Shown: positions 45,217 to 58,867, counted from the stretch's first letter. The stretch is 64,000 nucleotides of DNA from Verpa conica (GCA_033030425.1 JAUFSD010000019.1:806001-870000); one strand, 5' to 3'. Made by a program: numbers and translations. Notes: generated by a model not told the origin, from the sequence alone.

Positions 45217-45511
45217 TGGGCGTTTGGGGGGATTCTTACGATAAAGCTTTGTTCATACCTTAATATTACTTGGCAATGAGTTCTCTATAGACTTTAAGCT
45301 ATAATAGAGGTTCTAGTAGTGAGAACAGCAGAAGAAATAGAATCTGTGACCTTCCTCTTAGGAAATAGAAAGTCATTATATTACCTAGGAAATATATACT
45401 TCAACCACTTAACATCTACCTAATATACAAATGAAAAGCATGCTCGATGCTAAAATTTCCACCTGACAACAAATCTCTAAAATCTGGACGGTCATATCTA
45501 TGGTCCTACCC
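45217..45511. other. Convergent spacer
   Basis: Short AT-rich spacer between the DAD1 3' end and the minus-strand membrane protein gene. Nothing else seen. Confidence 0.5.
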
Positions 45512-46340
45512 TCATACCGGTGGTTTACCAACCCCCGCAAAGAAACATACCACCGTAGTACATGTTGCAATTATCACCCCAGCCACAAAGGCAACTGGCT
45601 GCATCCTCCCTAACATCGCCATTGACGTGAGAAACGCAAAAAGGCCTCCGAGCGGAGTAAAAGCGCCATATGCATACGATTGCCATGCGGCTGCCATTGA
45701 ACCTATGGTCGACGTTTCAGTATCATATATGCTATAAAGGATAAGGAGGTACTAACCAGCAATAACCCCAGCTTTTCCGAATCCCAGGAGGTGCATAAGG
45801 ATGAATACAACGAGAACAACAATTGACCATATAATAAACAGCTTAGCAGCTTCTTTATATAGGCACCACAGCCATTAGAACCCCAGATCATAATTAAGAG
45901 AAAACGTCGGGGGGTACTCAACGGGGACCACTAAGCCAAGACAATAATTCCTGGAACATCACAGACCACTGATCCATCAGATGCGAGAAATAACCAGGCT
46001 CCAGCTCCTGGTACCAATCCGACACTGACCCAGCTACATCATGCGCAACCTTCACACCCTGATCGGCGTATTCTTTAGCAACGCCTACGCGCTCGTCCTC
46101 GAGAACTTGTTGCGCAACTTCAGTCCCTCGCTTAGCCAGTTCCTTCGCAGCAGCGATACGTTCCTCCGTGATGACTTGCTTAATGTTTGAATCGTCTTCT
46201 AGGTTATGATACCAACTCAAGACGAACCCGGCAAAGCTGTGCGCAATACTCAGTCCCTTCTTGACGCACTGTTCCATGAGGTCTTTGGAAGCGGGTACGC
46301 GATCCTCTGATAGGACTTGCTGGATATTGACATTGTCCAT
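45512..46340 (-). CDS. IFI6/IFI27 (Ifi-6-16, ISG12)-like membrane protein with amphipathic repeats
   Basis: Exons 46340-45923, 45849-45757 and 45702-45512 give 233 residues. The C-terminal half has a membrane segment (LFIIWSIVVLVVFILMHLLG) followed by GFGKAGVIAGSMAAAWQSYA and YGAFTPLGGLFAFLTSMAML, the glycine/alanine-rich pattern of the Ifi-6-16 family, then a last hydrophobic helix (VAFVAGVIIATCTTVVCFFA) and the end GVGKPPV. The N-terminal 130 residues are amphipathic helices with an internal repeat: NIQQVLSEDRVPASKDL... ends VLSWYHNLEDD, and NIKQVITEERIAAAKEL... ends VSDWYQELEPG. Animal members are small mitochondrial or nuclear-envelope proteins; fungal members have no settled role. Both introns keep frame; the first needs donor GTTGAG within CCCCGTTGAG. 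Confidence 0.76.
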
Positions 46341-49268
46341 GATTGAATCGATGCTCGATAATTCGCGCCTTAAATCGTTAAAGTGGTAAGTTGGTAAACC
46401 TTTTCAGAGAAACAAAGTAAAAAATTTCCTAGGATAGGCGCTTACAGTGGGGGAAAGGGGAGGTTAGGAGCTTGCCAGCGCGTCTGACTGACACTGACTG
46501 GTCCCATGGAGAATGGGTTGCATGCAAATTGACCAATCTGGTGCTCCTGGAACTTCTGGTGGATAGGTACCCGAGATCTTCCCGCCGTCACCAGGATAGT
46601 GGGATGCCTAAAGCAAGCATTGATTTACTAGGATTAAGCTTACAGACTATAGAGTAGGTAGTGGAAAGTCTTTTGGCCAAAAGAGATACTCCTTCAGATT
46701 AGAACTCTAGAATTCTAATTACAAGTAAACATATCTCACGGTCGAGTATAAGGGCTCTTTGAAAGACAACATTCCCCGCCAACTACTTCTTGCTTAATAC
46801 ATGCGATTTGACTAGAAAAGCACTGGGGATATTAAAGCCTGGTTAACCAGATCCATGACCCAAACCTACATTTATTTGGGTCCTGTGATAGAGCTTAAGA
46901 ATTTAGGTCTCGCAATTAAAGCCAAATTATGCATTAGTTCTTATACTTCCACAGTCTCACTCCGCCGCTGAGTATTACAGAGGAAGCCTGAGGATTGGTT
47001 CCTGAATTAATATTTTTCCTGGTAGCAATAGCTTGGGGGCCAGAAAAGGGAGGTGCTGTATAAGATGGGTTTGAACTGGGCAGGTTTGAAGGAGATGCCT
47101 AAAGGGTGAGTGGCCTGAAAGATCCGACCTAAATCTTTTACTGATATTACCAAAGCCAAATTAATAGCGGCAGGGAGAATTTTTAATCACTAGTTAGGAT
47201 TTATAAAAACCGATAAATGCAGGTGAATCACCCTAGAACAAATTAAGCCTGCGCTACTAATCGCAACAACACCGCGGAAAAATAGCCAATTGGGCAGACG
47301 CATTGACACAATAGCGGAATTTAAGCCTCGATATATGTCAGTAACTGCAGTCAGGCTACCGTTAATGAGATTAAGGGGGGTCGTAGGACCCGGGTAAGCG
47401 AGCTGCAGGTACCTTGTTATCAAGGGTCGCAATTTGCCAAATATATATATAATCATGGGCGTTACAATACAAAAACACCCGCGGGAGAACAAGAAGGTTA
47501 CACATGAAATCCATGTGCGGCAAGACAAGGATTAGTGCATGCGATGGCTGATCTACTGCTGGGAGAGAATCAATCCACTACCCAAGAATGGAATGGGCAT
47601 AAGTAGGTGGAGGATCTTACAGAGCCAAAATCGGGCTTGACGGTGATAAATGCAATATCATTTTTTGTGACTTCCCCGGTGTGGGTGCCGCCTGGATTTT
47701 TCCCTACGTAATGGTACCGGAAATGAACTAACATCAATTAGGATAGGGCTAGTCTGGATGTGGGTCCATTGATAAATAAATAAAGATGCAAACAATCAAA
47801 TACGGCCTCTAAGAGAGCGGGGGGCGTTCAAACACCGTAAGATCCCCGAGCTGAACCTACGGAACTGCTACCAGATTGGGGAATTCAGCGCTCGTTACAC
47901 TGCCTAAGACAAAATACATGTATCTCAGTATTGAGAGATATATGGAATTGTCATCTTTTGTAGCCGAAACATTCAAGAATACCACTCCCAAATTCTCGTG
48001 AAACCTCAGAGTAAAAAACAAACTTTGATCAACTCGGACGGGACGCCCCATAAAAATATGATTTCCCTGTTTCCCTATTTATCTGGACACTCTGGAGATC
48101 CTTTAGTATTGTATCGATCTGTAGGTTAATGTACGTACTAGAGATATCCGATTGATTTAGCCATCTCATTATTAACAAGGCTACAAAGTTGATTGAGTCT
48201 ATATACATATTACTCCACCTAAGCTTTAAGTTTTAAGGTGGTAATGACTTTCTTATTTTCACATACTAGTTTCCCTATTCTATATTTTTCTAGTTAGTAT
48301 TTATGGGATTTCATAGTCAGATAAAATAACTTCTCGACTACTAGGAGCCAGCAAATGTTTTCTCTAGTGGATATTGCCTTAAGATACGTATATATGAGGC
48401 ATACAATTCAGGGACCCCTCATCCTCTTCCCCATCCTCTTCCACATCCTCTTAATCACATCTCCCTATCGTCTTGCCCTTCCTACTGTCCTCCTCCTCAT
48501 TCTCATCCCCACTATCTCCACCCGTCCTACCTTTGTAGCAGAAAAACCCAAGTATATCATCATTTCCACCCTCGTGAAACCCAATCCAAAAAAAAAACTT
48601 TGATCAACTTGCCATATATATTTTGTATCTACATAAATACTTTTAGATCACGTAGAATTCCAAGATGATACAGGCTATAAAAGGAAAGACAAAAAAATAG
48701 TACTCCACTGACGCCCTCCTCCATTCCCACGATGATGCGTTACCTCTTTTTACTACTACAGCCTCAAACACCCAAATAAAAGGAAATAAAAGGAAAAAAG
48801 ACGAAACCCCCCCGTACTGTGTGTAAATAGAAAAAGCAATCAATGTATTGCATTTTACATTGCTTTCTCCCAGAAAAAACACCTCACCATGTGTGTATAT
48901 ATAAAGTAGTAGTGCATGAACCGACCCGATTCAGCTTAGTGTTTTGCCCAAGCCCTGCTTGGTTTGCTTCGGGGTGGGTTATTCATTTGAAATGTTGAAT
49001 ATTGAGCCTTTCCCGCTTACTCCACCACGCTCGATGCAAAATTCTCCCACAAGAAAAGAAATAGAAAAGAAAATAGATCGACACATAAGTACGCTCCCAA
49101 AAAAAAAAACAAGAAAATACTAGATGAAAGGGAAAATAGAAGAGAACCTGGAAAAAGTATGATAACAAAAGGGTCATAGTATACGTGACTTTGTCAAAAC
49201 ACATCAATGCATATACCAAATGAGTAAAAAATAAAGAAGTAAATCCCCTCATTATAACCATAGCCGTC
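46341..49268. other. Gene-poor region, 2.9 kb
   Basis: Promoter side of the IFI6-like gene, then AT-rich DNA without a supported gene. Frames such as 47190-47528 show no recognisable domains. A TACATGTA lies at 47917. The last 400 bases are the 3' flank of RHO4. Confidence 0.5.
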
Positions 49269-50206
49269 TTATAAGATCGTGCACTTCTTCTTCTTCTTCT
49301 GCTTCTTCTGTCCATGACCCACGGCCATGTCCATGGCTAAATCAAATACCTCATGCACCCCCACCATATCCTTACTACTGCACTCGGCATAACGTGCGCC
49401 CATCCGTTTCGCGACTTCCTCGCCTTGTAGTTGTGTTACAGGCGTCATGCCGTGGGTTTTGAGTAGCTCGATAACATTTCTGTTTTTGCGGAGATCTGTT
49501 TTCAGGCCGACAAGGACTACGGGAGTTGATGGGCAGAAATGGAGAACTTCAGGATACCACTAGACGAGGGGATATATTAGATTTTTATTAACCCAAAAGG
49601 ATAGTAGGGATAAATTTTACCTTATCTAGAACATTTTCTAGGCTATGCGGAGAATCTATAGCGAAGCAGACGAAGAGGACATCAGTCTCTGGATATGATA
49701 GAGGCCGTAAACGATCATATTCTTCTTGTCCTGCTGTATCCCATAGCGCCAACTCGACAGTCTTGCCACTAGCTTCATGTGTCTTATGTGTGATATAATT
49801 CTCGAAGACGGTAGGTACATATTTCTAAAAGGTGATATCAGTCAGCAAACAATCACGTGAATCGCGAAACAATTGCGCGATAAGAGATAAACGTCAGATG
49901 AAACAAAAAGGAGGTGCACGAACCTCCGGGAAATACCCTTGCGAATAGGATATCAAAAGACATGTCTTGCCACATCCACCATCGCCTACAACGACAAGTT
50001 TCTTTGAGTACGAAGGTGTGACGCCAGGGGTCGTCACGCCCGTTGAGCGGGATGCCCGTGAGACTATTGTTGATGGATCCGACATCATAGAGGCTGGTGT
50101 ACCACTACAAGAAACAGTGTAAACATAAATAGCCGGTAAAATGAGGCACCAAAGGATAAATAACTTACATTCTTGAATGCGCGTTCGCCCAGCTAGAAGC
50201 ACTCAT
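49269..50206 (-). CDS. RHO4: Rho family GTPase, Rho4 type
   Basis: Small GTPase of polarity and septation, acting at the plasma membrane. Exons 50206-50169, 50104-49924, 49824-49621 and 49559-49269 give 237 residues. An N-terminal extension of about 40 residues ([12 protein letters not shown]..., [16 protein letters not shown]) precedes the G domain, a Rho4 trait. G motifs: [11 protein letters not shown] (P-loop), YVPTVFENY (effector), [20 protein letters not shown] (switch II), and LKTDLR in the G4 position. The end is a poly-lysine stretch and the CAAX box CTIL, predicting geranylgeranylation. The lysine tail is encoded by a TTC-type microsatellite on the plus strand (about 49286-49312). 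The first intron joins AGAAT to TGGTACACC; an internal ATG follows in exon 2 and could be an alternative start. Confidence 0.93.
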
Positions 50207-52279
50207 TGTGATTAAATGCTAAACCGGAGCAACAAAGGACAGGAAGTGGATGGAGCAATGCCTGGTGCCTGAGCTAGCTAGTAGATAGGACGCGGGCTAA
50301 AGTAGATGATAGCTAAGACGCCTCCGTCGACGATAGATTTCCAATTAAGTTTCGCTTGTATCGAACTAGCAGAACCTATGAACGAGAAGCGGAGATTGAT
50401 GAACGAAGTTGATGGAGATGAACAGAAAGTTGCGATGGGTGGTAGAGATGATGATGGAGGGGGAGCAGGTGGACGTTTTGAAGAAGGTTTATCCGTTGGG
50501 GCAGTCCGCAAATCACAACAACACAACACAGTGGGCGGTTGCTGCGGTAACGCCAAGCTATCGGGAACCAAGTCGCGAACACCCGCGATTCTGCAAACAC
50601 CCGCAAACTTCGGGACGCTGCGTCATATATACCTAAAAACAGAAATACTAGGGATAAAAAGGCAAAAGGCCTCGCGAATCCGTGTTTTCAATAGATCAAG
50701 GATTCGATTCATTGGTTCCGAGATCGTAGATGAGACAATCACTCCAGGGTTGATGGTACTATTATCCTTGTCAAACATGCGGGGACGACATGTCAAGGTT
50801 GTCAGCAGCGAGGTCTCTCGAACATCTTTTTCGAGTCCGATCAAACACTGCGATGGAGCTAAGCTGGGTGGTCTGAAATGCAATGCAATAGCAAAAGATT
50901 ATGCAGAGAAGCGGGGTATTCCTAGGGAGATTAAGAGAATTGAGGAGAAAGAATTGAAGCAGAAGAGCATTGATAGACTCTGTAGGGGCTTGCAATCGTC
51001 TGCGGAACATACATGTACATGTAGGCACTGTTGTGGGGTCTGTCAATTGAGGCCTAGACCTACATGTACATGTAGGTACATACACGCCTTCCTGTATCAT
51101 CACTCGCTGTCACACTAGGATCGCGAGGCGAAACAACAATGGCAGTAAACACATAAATCTCTCTCTTGCTCGCCTTGCCAGGCCGCCGTCGTACAAGCTC
51201 CGATTGTAGCACACGATAACAAAAGTTTCTAACTATTTACGGACCATCTAGCCCAGGGCAACTGCAAACTAAAGCAGACTAACTCTGTGTAATCTCTTGA
51301 CAGGTCATTTAGCGTCTGACATACATGTAGTTCTCTCTGGTCTTTTCTGGCTGTCCTTGTTTATGTCCCACCATCGGACTGTTCATCCATCATGATTGTT
51401 GATGGTGACACCTCGGATCACTCGTGGTCACTCGGCATGTCAAGACCAACTCATGACACCACGAAAACCCGCAACGTCACCTTAAAACATCGCTAGAGCT
51501 GTGATTAGATTCTACGAATGTAGTATTGATCCACTTAAGTAGAATTATACCCCTGTAATATCTCAATAACAAAAATAGACAGTAATATTCCAGGTATTCG
51601 TTAATGATTCACCACATCGTGTACCTCTCTCCCCTCTTCACCCATCTATAACCAGTTTTCATCATCCTCTCGCAAGCGGCCAGAAAGATAACGGGAAAAG
51701 ACAATAATGAAAATGATAGACGACCCCGAGAGCAACGAATTGCCACCAAGGAAGCCCTACCGTCTCAATTAGCTATTCAAAAAACTTGCGTCTGCCCAGA
51801 CACAAGGCAGGAACACCTATTCGACGGCAGGTTTTAACCTTGCGGTAAGTTAAAAACACTTGCCATGATAATGCCAAGTGCTGGGCTCAAAATTGATGAG
51901 GGTGTAAGAGGGTGGGGGGAATGACCTCGTTATATAATGTCCTAAGGGTGGAAGATCCATTGAATTAGAATGAAGCCTTCTTCAAGGAGCCAACGGCGTG
52001 TTTTAATAGGTCAAATTGGCCATACCAAGGAATGGGGGACTCACTGAAGTACCTGAATTCATTTTATCCCCACCAGATAAGGAAAAATTACAACTCCGGT
52101 GACATGACAGGGATGATTATCCAAATGCACTTCCTCTAGTGGCAGTTACTACCTCTCTGACTACTACCGAGTATTCAGATCAGATCAGCCTAGGTATAGA
52201 ATTTTAAGATTTGTGGTATGTTTGCCTTGGGTCAACAAAAAATTCGTTATATGGTCGTAATATGTACAAAGAAACACCC
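50207..52279. other. RHO4 upstream region and gene-poor spacer
   Basis: Contains the RHO4 promoter. Two copies of a double palindrome TACATGTACATGTAGG lie near 51009-51024 and 51060-51076 in opposite orientation sense, and another TACATGTA at 51322. A long plus-strand frame (50306-51118) runs through here but is not accepted as a gene. The 3' 400 bases flank the transporter gene. Confidence 0.5.
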
Positions 52280-54510
52280 TTATCTCCTCAATTCGGTACT
52301 CTCAATATTTTCAATCGCTAAATCGGAGCCCTTTTCCAACTCTGATTTCCCTCTCGCTCCTTCGACCCTCTCTGGAACCCCAAAAAGTCTATCCATATCC
52401 TCCAGCGAGAGTCCTTTAGTTTCCGGCACACAGAAGAACGACCATATACCCATCAAAATCATCAAGGTTGCGAAGAAAAAATAAGTCCCATAACCGAGAC
52501 TTGTAATCATATATCTAGATAATAGTAAATCAGTAAGCTGATAATAGTTTAGATATAGTGAAGGAGAATATTACGGAGTTGAGCGAGATATGATAAAAGA
52601 CCAGAGCCATTGGTCAGCTGTGGTTATTGCAACGCTTTACAAGAACGTTAGCATGTTCCCTGACTTCTAGTCTAGATTATAGAAATACTTACCAAAGCAT
52701 ACGGATACCGATTGGAAATATTTCTGAACAGTATACCCAAGTTGTTCCTTGCCAGGTCATACAATATATCTACCGAGAAAATACTTTTAGTCGAGGCTCT
52801 AGAGTTTCGTAGATCAAGGGATTATACCAGTCCATAAAGGTACACGCAAACCATCGCAAGATAGCCCCAGCCACTCCTTGTGAAGTCCCCATTGGCTGCT
52901 GCCCTTTCCGGATCGGCTTTCATGACGTAACCCCCGATATACCACATAGGAATACTACCAACAAAGGCGCCATAGATCAAGGCCTTCCGTCTTCCTACTC
53001 TCTCAACCAGCCAAACTGCAAAGATTACCATCCCAAGCGTCTTTGCGATCCCATAACATCCTGTTGCAAATAGCTTTGTCGAAGTTCCTGTCAATCCAAG
53101 AGTTTCAAAGATACGGGGTGAGTAGTATGTGAGAATCTCCTCAACGTTAGCAAATTGAACCGAATAACTATTCAGACAGGGGTACAAACATTAACACCCG
53201 TTAAATTCTGGCAAGCCATCAACAGCAGGCCAATAGCCATACGATTCCGATTTCCTTTGAGAGTCATTTCTTTAAACTTTGCCTTCAAACCCTTCCCTCC
53301 AGACTTTGCCCTCTCAAGTTCAATCTGTTCCCTAATCCCGCTGAGTTCTTCAATGATGTATTCATGATCTCCCGGGAGATTCCGTAAGTAAATAAGGTTC
53401 TTCCGAGCTTGGTCCCAGTTATCCTTTTTGCAAAGCCAGCGGGGCGATTCGGGAGAAAAAATGGATACGATTAAGAAAATTACGCCGGGGGCTAATTGGA
53501 GCCCAATTGGAATGAGCCATTGTCTTGGGCCGGCAGGGTCTATGGTTCTATCAACGATATAGTTGATCCAGAATCCCTGAAAGGTTGTCAGATCATACGT
53601 TGCACAGGATATGGGGTACTTACCAGCATTCCACCGGCTTGGCTTAATACTTCGAATGCTCCTACAAGTCTCCCACGAATACTAGGTGGAGAGGTTTCGG
53701 CGATATAAACAGCTTATCGGTGTCAGCTTTGTATTATACAAGGTTTTGTTTTCAGAAACTGGTATAGCAACTTACGAACGATCAAGGTAGCACTACCGAT
53801 TGCCAGACCGGTTATTGCTCGACCTGCATAAATAAGTGGCAACATTCCGGAGGAAGCAGTCTATACAAAATTTTAGCCTTGTTTTCTACATATATGGCAA
53901 AGGATTTGAATACCATTATGGCCGCGCCCACGCAGAAAATCAGTGACGCTAGGATCATCCCTTTCCTACGTCCAAACTTCTCAACAATCGGGAATGTTAA
54001 GAGAGACCCAACGACACATCCCGCTTGGAACGTTGATACAATATTCCCTAGAAAAATCGCATTAGATACTAGAAAAGAAGTCTCCTACAAAGTTTAGATA
54101 CGTACCTGACAGTGTGTCCCGTTCATATTGGCTTTGTACTTCCAATCCGAAATCCCGCTTTTTACAGAGAGAAAGGTTAGATAAATAAACTTCCGGATAC
54201 ATATAAGAGATAGAGCGTACCTTGAAGGACTCCAGCGCTTGGGTGCCTCCTATAAACGCAGTATCGAATCTTTGAATAGCGCAAGATCAATGTTAGCAAC
54301 AGGTGCTATTGTATCAAAACACCTTTTTCACAGAGTATTATCGGACCCTACTGCTATAGCAGATACCGAGACCCCAAAACCTTCATACGAAAGTTCACAA
54401 GTCAGCTTGAGCTAGAAAACTATAGTCATTACTAGGTGCATACCTAACAAATGAATTTTCCAATTCCTAACCTCCTTCGGGTCATTGGTATTTTCTGCGT
54501 GGAGAACCAT
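52280..54510 (-). CDS. MFS sugar/quinate-type transporter
   Basis: Twelve-helix sugar porter of the major facilitator superfamily at the plasma membrane; the substrate cannot be fixed from sequence. Exons (minus): 54510-54444, 54380-54347, 54269-54221, 54157-54106, 54047-53914, 53860-53776, 53712-53624, 53576-53190, 53139-52828, 52769-52693, 52634-52575, 52514-52280, total 526 residues and in frame throughout. Landmarks: PKEVRNWKIHLLGFGVSVSA then VGFDTAFIGGTQALESF in helix 1; EKFGRRKG; YIAETSPPSIRGRLVG; SPRWLCKK; ERVGRRKA (sugar-porter GRR motif); TWQGTTWVYCSEIFPIGIRM; FFCVPETKGLSLEDMDRLFG. Eleven introns and several exons under 70 bases explain the absence of one long frame. The second intron has an atypical GTCCGA donor; this junction is inferred from the protein fit. 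Lactate, quinate and hexose carriers share this architecture. Confidence 0.92.
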
Positions 54511-57500
54511 ATTCACAAGCTACGATTCTGCCTCGAGTGATGGTAAGAATTTTGCCTTGAGGGACGGGACGCAAGACCGAGGCGAGTGTGGCTATGTACA
54601 AGACTTTGGGAACCTGGGGAAGCGAAGCTTTTTAACAATTACTCCCTCGTTAAGCGAGTCGTGGCAAGCATTGTGGTAAGCGTCTTTATGCACAAATAGC
54701 AATTACCATAATAGCGGGCCTACTTCAATTCGCCATTCAGAATTTTTCAGCGGGGCCATGCCCGTTGAACTGTGTGGTCCGTCTACTTTTCTCATAAGAA
54801 AAACTAGTTGGGGTGGGTGCAGATAACACCGCTATCATCACCGGTCTGGAGGATATGTACTGAATGGGATTCAGACGTTAGGAGACCTGCAGATCGACAA
54901 CGTTTCAAGTTCCAGATAGGATCAGCTTCCTTAATGTGGGGCTATCCCCGCCCTTACCAGATTGGTCTAGGTGTAGCCGTTCAGAGGGCGGCTCCCAACT
55001 AAAGTACTGAGTATTATGACAATTGTTATGCCGAGAAATTAATACTCAAAGGTTTTCTTTATTAAGTCCGTAAGCACCCTTCCTCCCCTCTTCTAAGGAT
55101 TTCTCCCGGGACTCCAGCTCTCTGGATTGAAGCGGCACCAACTTAACTTAACCGAGAACTGGCCTGATTTTTCTCAACTACAGACGCCATGTGCCTACAG
55201 CTACTTATCCAAGACAAGAGCTCAGTCGTCTTTTCGCAGCGTCGGTGTTTCAGGAAATAGATAGCGAATTTCTAGCTAAGAGAATCAGTAGCGGAGCGTC
55301 TCCGTCCACTGAAGTCCCAGACTCCCATCCTGGCAACAGCTCCTTACAAATGCGGGGTAACTACTTGCTAGTCCGGCTATTGAATTGTGGGTAACGTCTG
55401 GCATTTCCTCAGAGCCGTTGTCCTGGGTTACGTCTTTAATCCACCTCCATAACAAAAGTTTAGCACACTCACTGACGATATCTTAGGTGAAATCGGTTCG
55501 CCAAGACTATTTTCCAGGTAATTCTTCGGAGGCGCCTCCGATGCATATGAATAGCTGCGGAGGTCCGGAACGAGCGGAAGTAATATTAACGGTTACAATT
55601 CTTTGACAAAATTTCGACTTTCGCCCTTACGAGGGCGTGGATTCAGCGAGTAGAGGGCCTCCAAGCCCGGCTGTTATCCTCAATCCCGGTTGTAGGCCCT
55701 ACATCCACACTAACATACCCATATTCTATCGTTTGAACCCAGTCTCAAGACACGAGAATACTATCGTTCCATTCGATTACTTCTATATGAGAGCCAAATT
55801 GATTTAAGGCAAATGGTTAGGTTTCAAGGTTGCGCCATTTGATGACCCAAGGTTTTGGCCATGTGTAGGCACTTACAATTCAGTTGATGGTCAGCCTAGT
55901 ATGTGACATAGGAATGCAAGAAGGCGGAATTTGTTCCGGCACCACCTTTAATAACTTCCAATTGACAAAATATCACCCACACGCTGTCCGGCTCTACTGC
56001 CCAAGAGGATAGGGAAATAAATTTACAAAATATCTGAAGATAATTCGGCCACTATGACGAAGTATTACTTTATTATTAGCGGCCTCTTCGCCGCTCCGCC
56101 GCCCTCAATATATTCGTGGGGATAAAGAGTAGCATCATTCAAGCTCAAGGTCTAGACCAATCTCATACGAGAGTATTTCAACCTTCAAACCTTGCTTCAT
56201 CGGAGGCCCTCCGTGTGAAGGGTGTCTGTCCCCATCAAATATTCGGCTCATTCAAATCTTCTGTTAGTGATATGACCAAAGATTACAAATCAAGCCTTAT
56301 TGTACTGGAAGGTCTCAGTGTCTATGAATATTATACATTTATCACCTCTATTTAAGAGAGAGTGTGCCCTCAGAAAGACTTCCTCATACGCCGTGATCTA
56401 TGCTTGATAATTCCTCTAGGCAGGCCAATGACAATTTCAACCACGAGTGACCCACCATGACACGCTTACACCTTATGACGCTATGTTGAGCGATTACCTC
56501 AGACACCTGAGCCACAGATATCCTTTCAATGGGTGATTAGAATACATATTCGTCATATGCGATAAGTACCCCAAGATAAGAGCAAGTATTTCCACCAATA
56601 GGCAGGTACACTCTACACAGGAAGGCCTTTGCATACAATGCATACCCCCTATCCGAAACTTACACCTCCAGGTACTTATTTCCTGCCACGAGCAAAAAAA
56701 AACCATTAACCTGCGTGGCATAACGGAACCCGAGGAATTGATAACGTCAGAGGAATAGATAACGTCAGACCAGACAGTATAATTGCGTGGCGCCTATCAG
56801 CAGCCGTTTTAGCGCAAAGATGCTTAGATATGACTATAAGTGTCTCACGTATCAGTGGTTTTTAGTCATGAAAGAGTTTATTTCAGAATCCTGACTGGAT
56901 AATAAGTATGAGTCTGAGCTGAATAACTTACTACATGTAATATAATCCAAAGACTACGAGGGGAGGAAGACCCTTATATATGAAACCTAATGAATACCAG
57001 ACAACAAGACCATAACACTATTATAAAAAAGACCTAGTGATATCAATTATTCAACTAAATTAATAAATCAAAACCGCACAAAACATTATTTATGGGGGAT
57101 ATTCTATCACAGAAACACCTAAGGCCAATTAAGACCAGAAGCGTCTGAGGGCCTCAAGGTACATAGAAGACACTAAGGGTACTAGATATTCTTGATTGTT
57201 GTATAAGTTTAGTATATCTAGGCAATAATCTAGTGGTATACTTATGAATGAGTAAGTAATCATAATATATCACTCGCTAGTTTTTAGTGAATGGATTAAT
57301 CATAAATACATAGAACCGCTGATTTTTTAGTGTGATGCGGGCATACATTTGGATAAAGTCTACAAGGCCCTTCCTCCAGGTATTGTAAGCATGTGTATGG
57401 GCCACAAGAAGTAGATGGGAGTGTTAAGGCCAGCAGGTTTGAAATTAGTTTAGTTTCCTAATTCAATATGTGAGCCAACGAGCTTAACTAGCTATGAAGA

Positions 57501-58867
57501 ACAGTTTCCTTCTTTGCTTTTTGCTACTAAGGGATACTCCCTGGCTTCTACTACACTCTATGCATATAACTTAATCAATGCCCAGGCAACTACATGTAGT
57601 CAGGTCCAAAAGTCCGTCATCCCTTCCAACACTGGTCCCGGATCGCTGCCCCCGATAAACATCCCTGCATAAAGCTTGCCCTCTTTATACGCTTTTAGGC
57701 AATTATCATAAAATCTACGGAGATGCGACAAGTTGTTTCGGAGAGTGTAAAAGCTCTAGTACGGTAGTACTGCTTGGGTTTAACTAGAAACGTTAGAAGG
57801 AATGCAAGGCATTTAGAGACAATCAAAAACAGATGGTTTCAATTCTTTCATTAGAGAGGATACTATCAATAAAATAATATACTTTTATTACTGCGGCCTC
57901 ACGGTCGGACTGCTTGTAGAGAGCGGGGATAGATAGAAAGTTCACTACTCATTTTTTACCCACCTACTCTTTCCCCCCTATCATATTGACTCTACTCCAA
58001 GGTCTAGTTTATTGAAGCCATTCTAAGGGTGGTGGGGGGTAGACAAGAATAGAGGCTTGGAGGTGACAAGATCACAAGATGACAAGATGTAGGTAACTTA
58101 CCTATTGGTAGGATGTTCTAGGTTTTACTTTATGTACAGTAGTTTATGTCACGCGACACTACAATTCTTTATTCAAGGTAACTGCCTGTGATCCTATTTG
58201 TGAACTGGCTAAACATAAACGCGCCAAAATATCAAGGAACATTCCAGAGTAAGAGGGTATGCCTAGCAACAGCCCTCCCCGCCAAAAAAAACAGCACATT
58301 TTCCATCTGTCCCGGTATTAATGTGCGTATAACACATAGTACAGAAGAAAAACGAACGCTAGTAATGCATGCAAGACCAACAACTCAACACTTCGTATAA
58401 AAGGTAAAGAGCAATAGCCGATAAAGATAACTACTTATTCACATATCTCATCAACATCCTCACCCAACCATTCCTCTCGTTTTTTCTCGTTTTCGTTGTT
58501 ATTTTCCTGTACCTTCCCCCTTCCCGTCCCTTCCCTTCGCTTTCTCCGACCGATCATGCCATTTTGTAAAATAAAGATATGCCAACCCGCCAACCACGAA
58601 TGAAGAAAAACGTAGATAAAAATAGAAAAAGGAGAGATAAAAACCAGCAGTACCATACCCTCTTGCACCTCCAATACCAGACCAAACCAGACCAAATTAA
58701 GGAAAGTAAGTAACGAAAAAGGAAATCACAAACAAAAACCGAGCCCCGTTATTGTGCAACTATGATAAAAGAAAAAAAATGCAAAGAAATTAAGCTCCTA
58801 GATATCGTAAAAATTGCCCGCTGTTTCCGCAAAAAGACATAACAGCGATGCACTAACTTCAATTTCT
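54511..58867. other. Gene-poor region, 4.4 kb
   Basis: No supported gene. The first few hundred bases form the transporter promoter. TACATGTA copies lie at 56931 and 57591. A block near 57255-57330 (GAATGGATTAATCATAAATA) resembles one near 62936-62972, suggesting a dispersed repeat. Elsewhere frames are short and without motifs; the DNA looks like degraded repeat or neutral spacer. Confidence 0.5.

Noticed and set aside
50306..51118. 270-residue open frame on the plus strand upstream of RHO4
   Set aside because: Composition looks random, it has no recognisable domain, its start overlaps the divergent RHO4 leader region, and it runs through TACATGTA palindromes.
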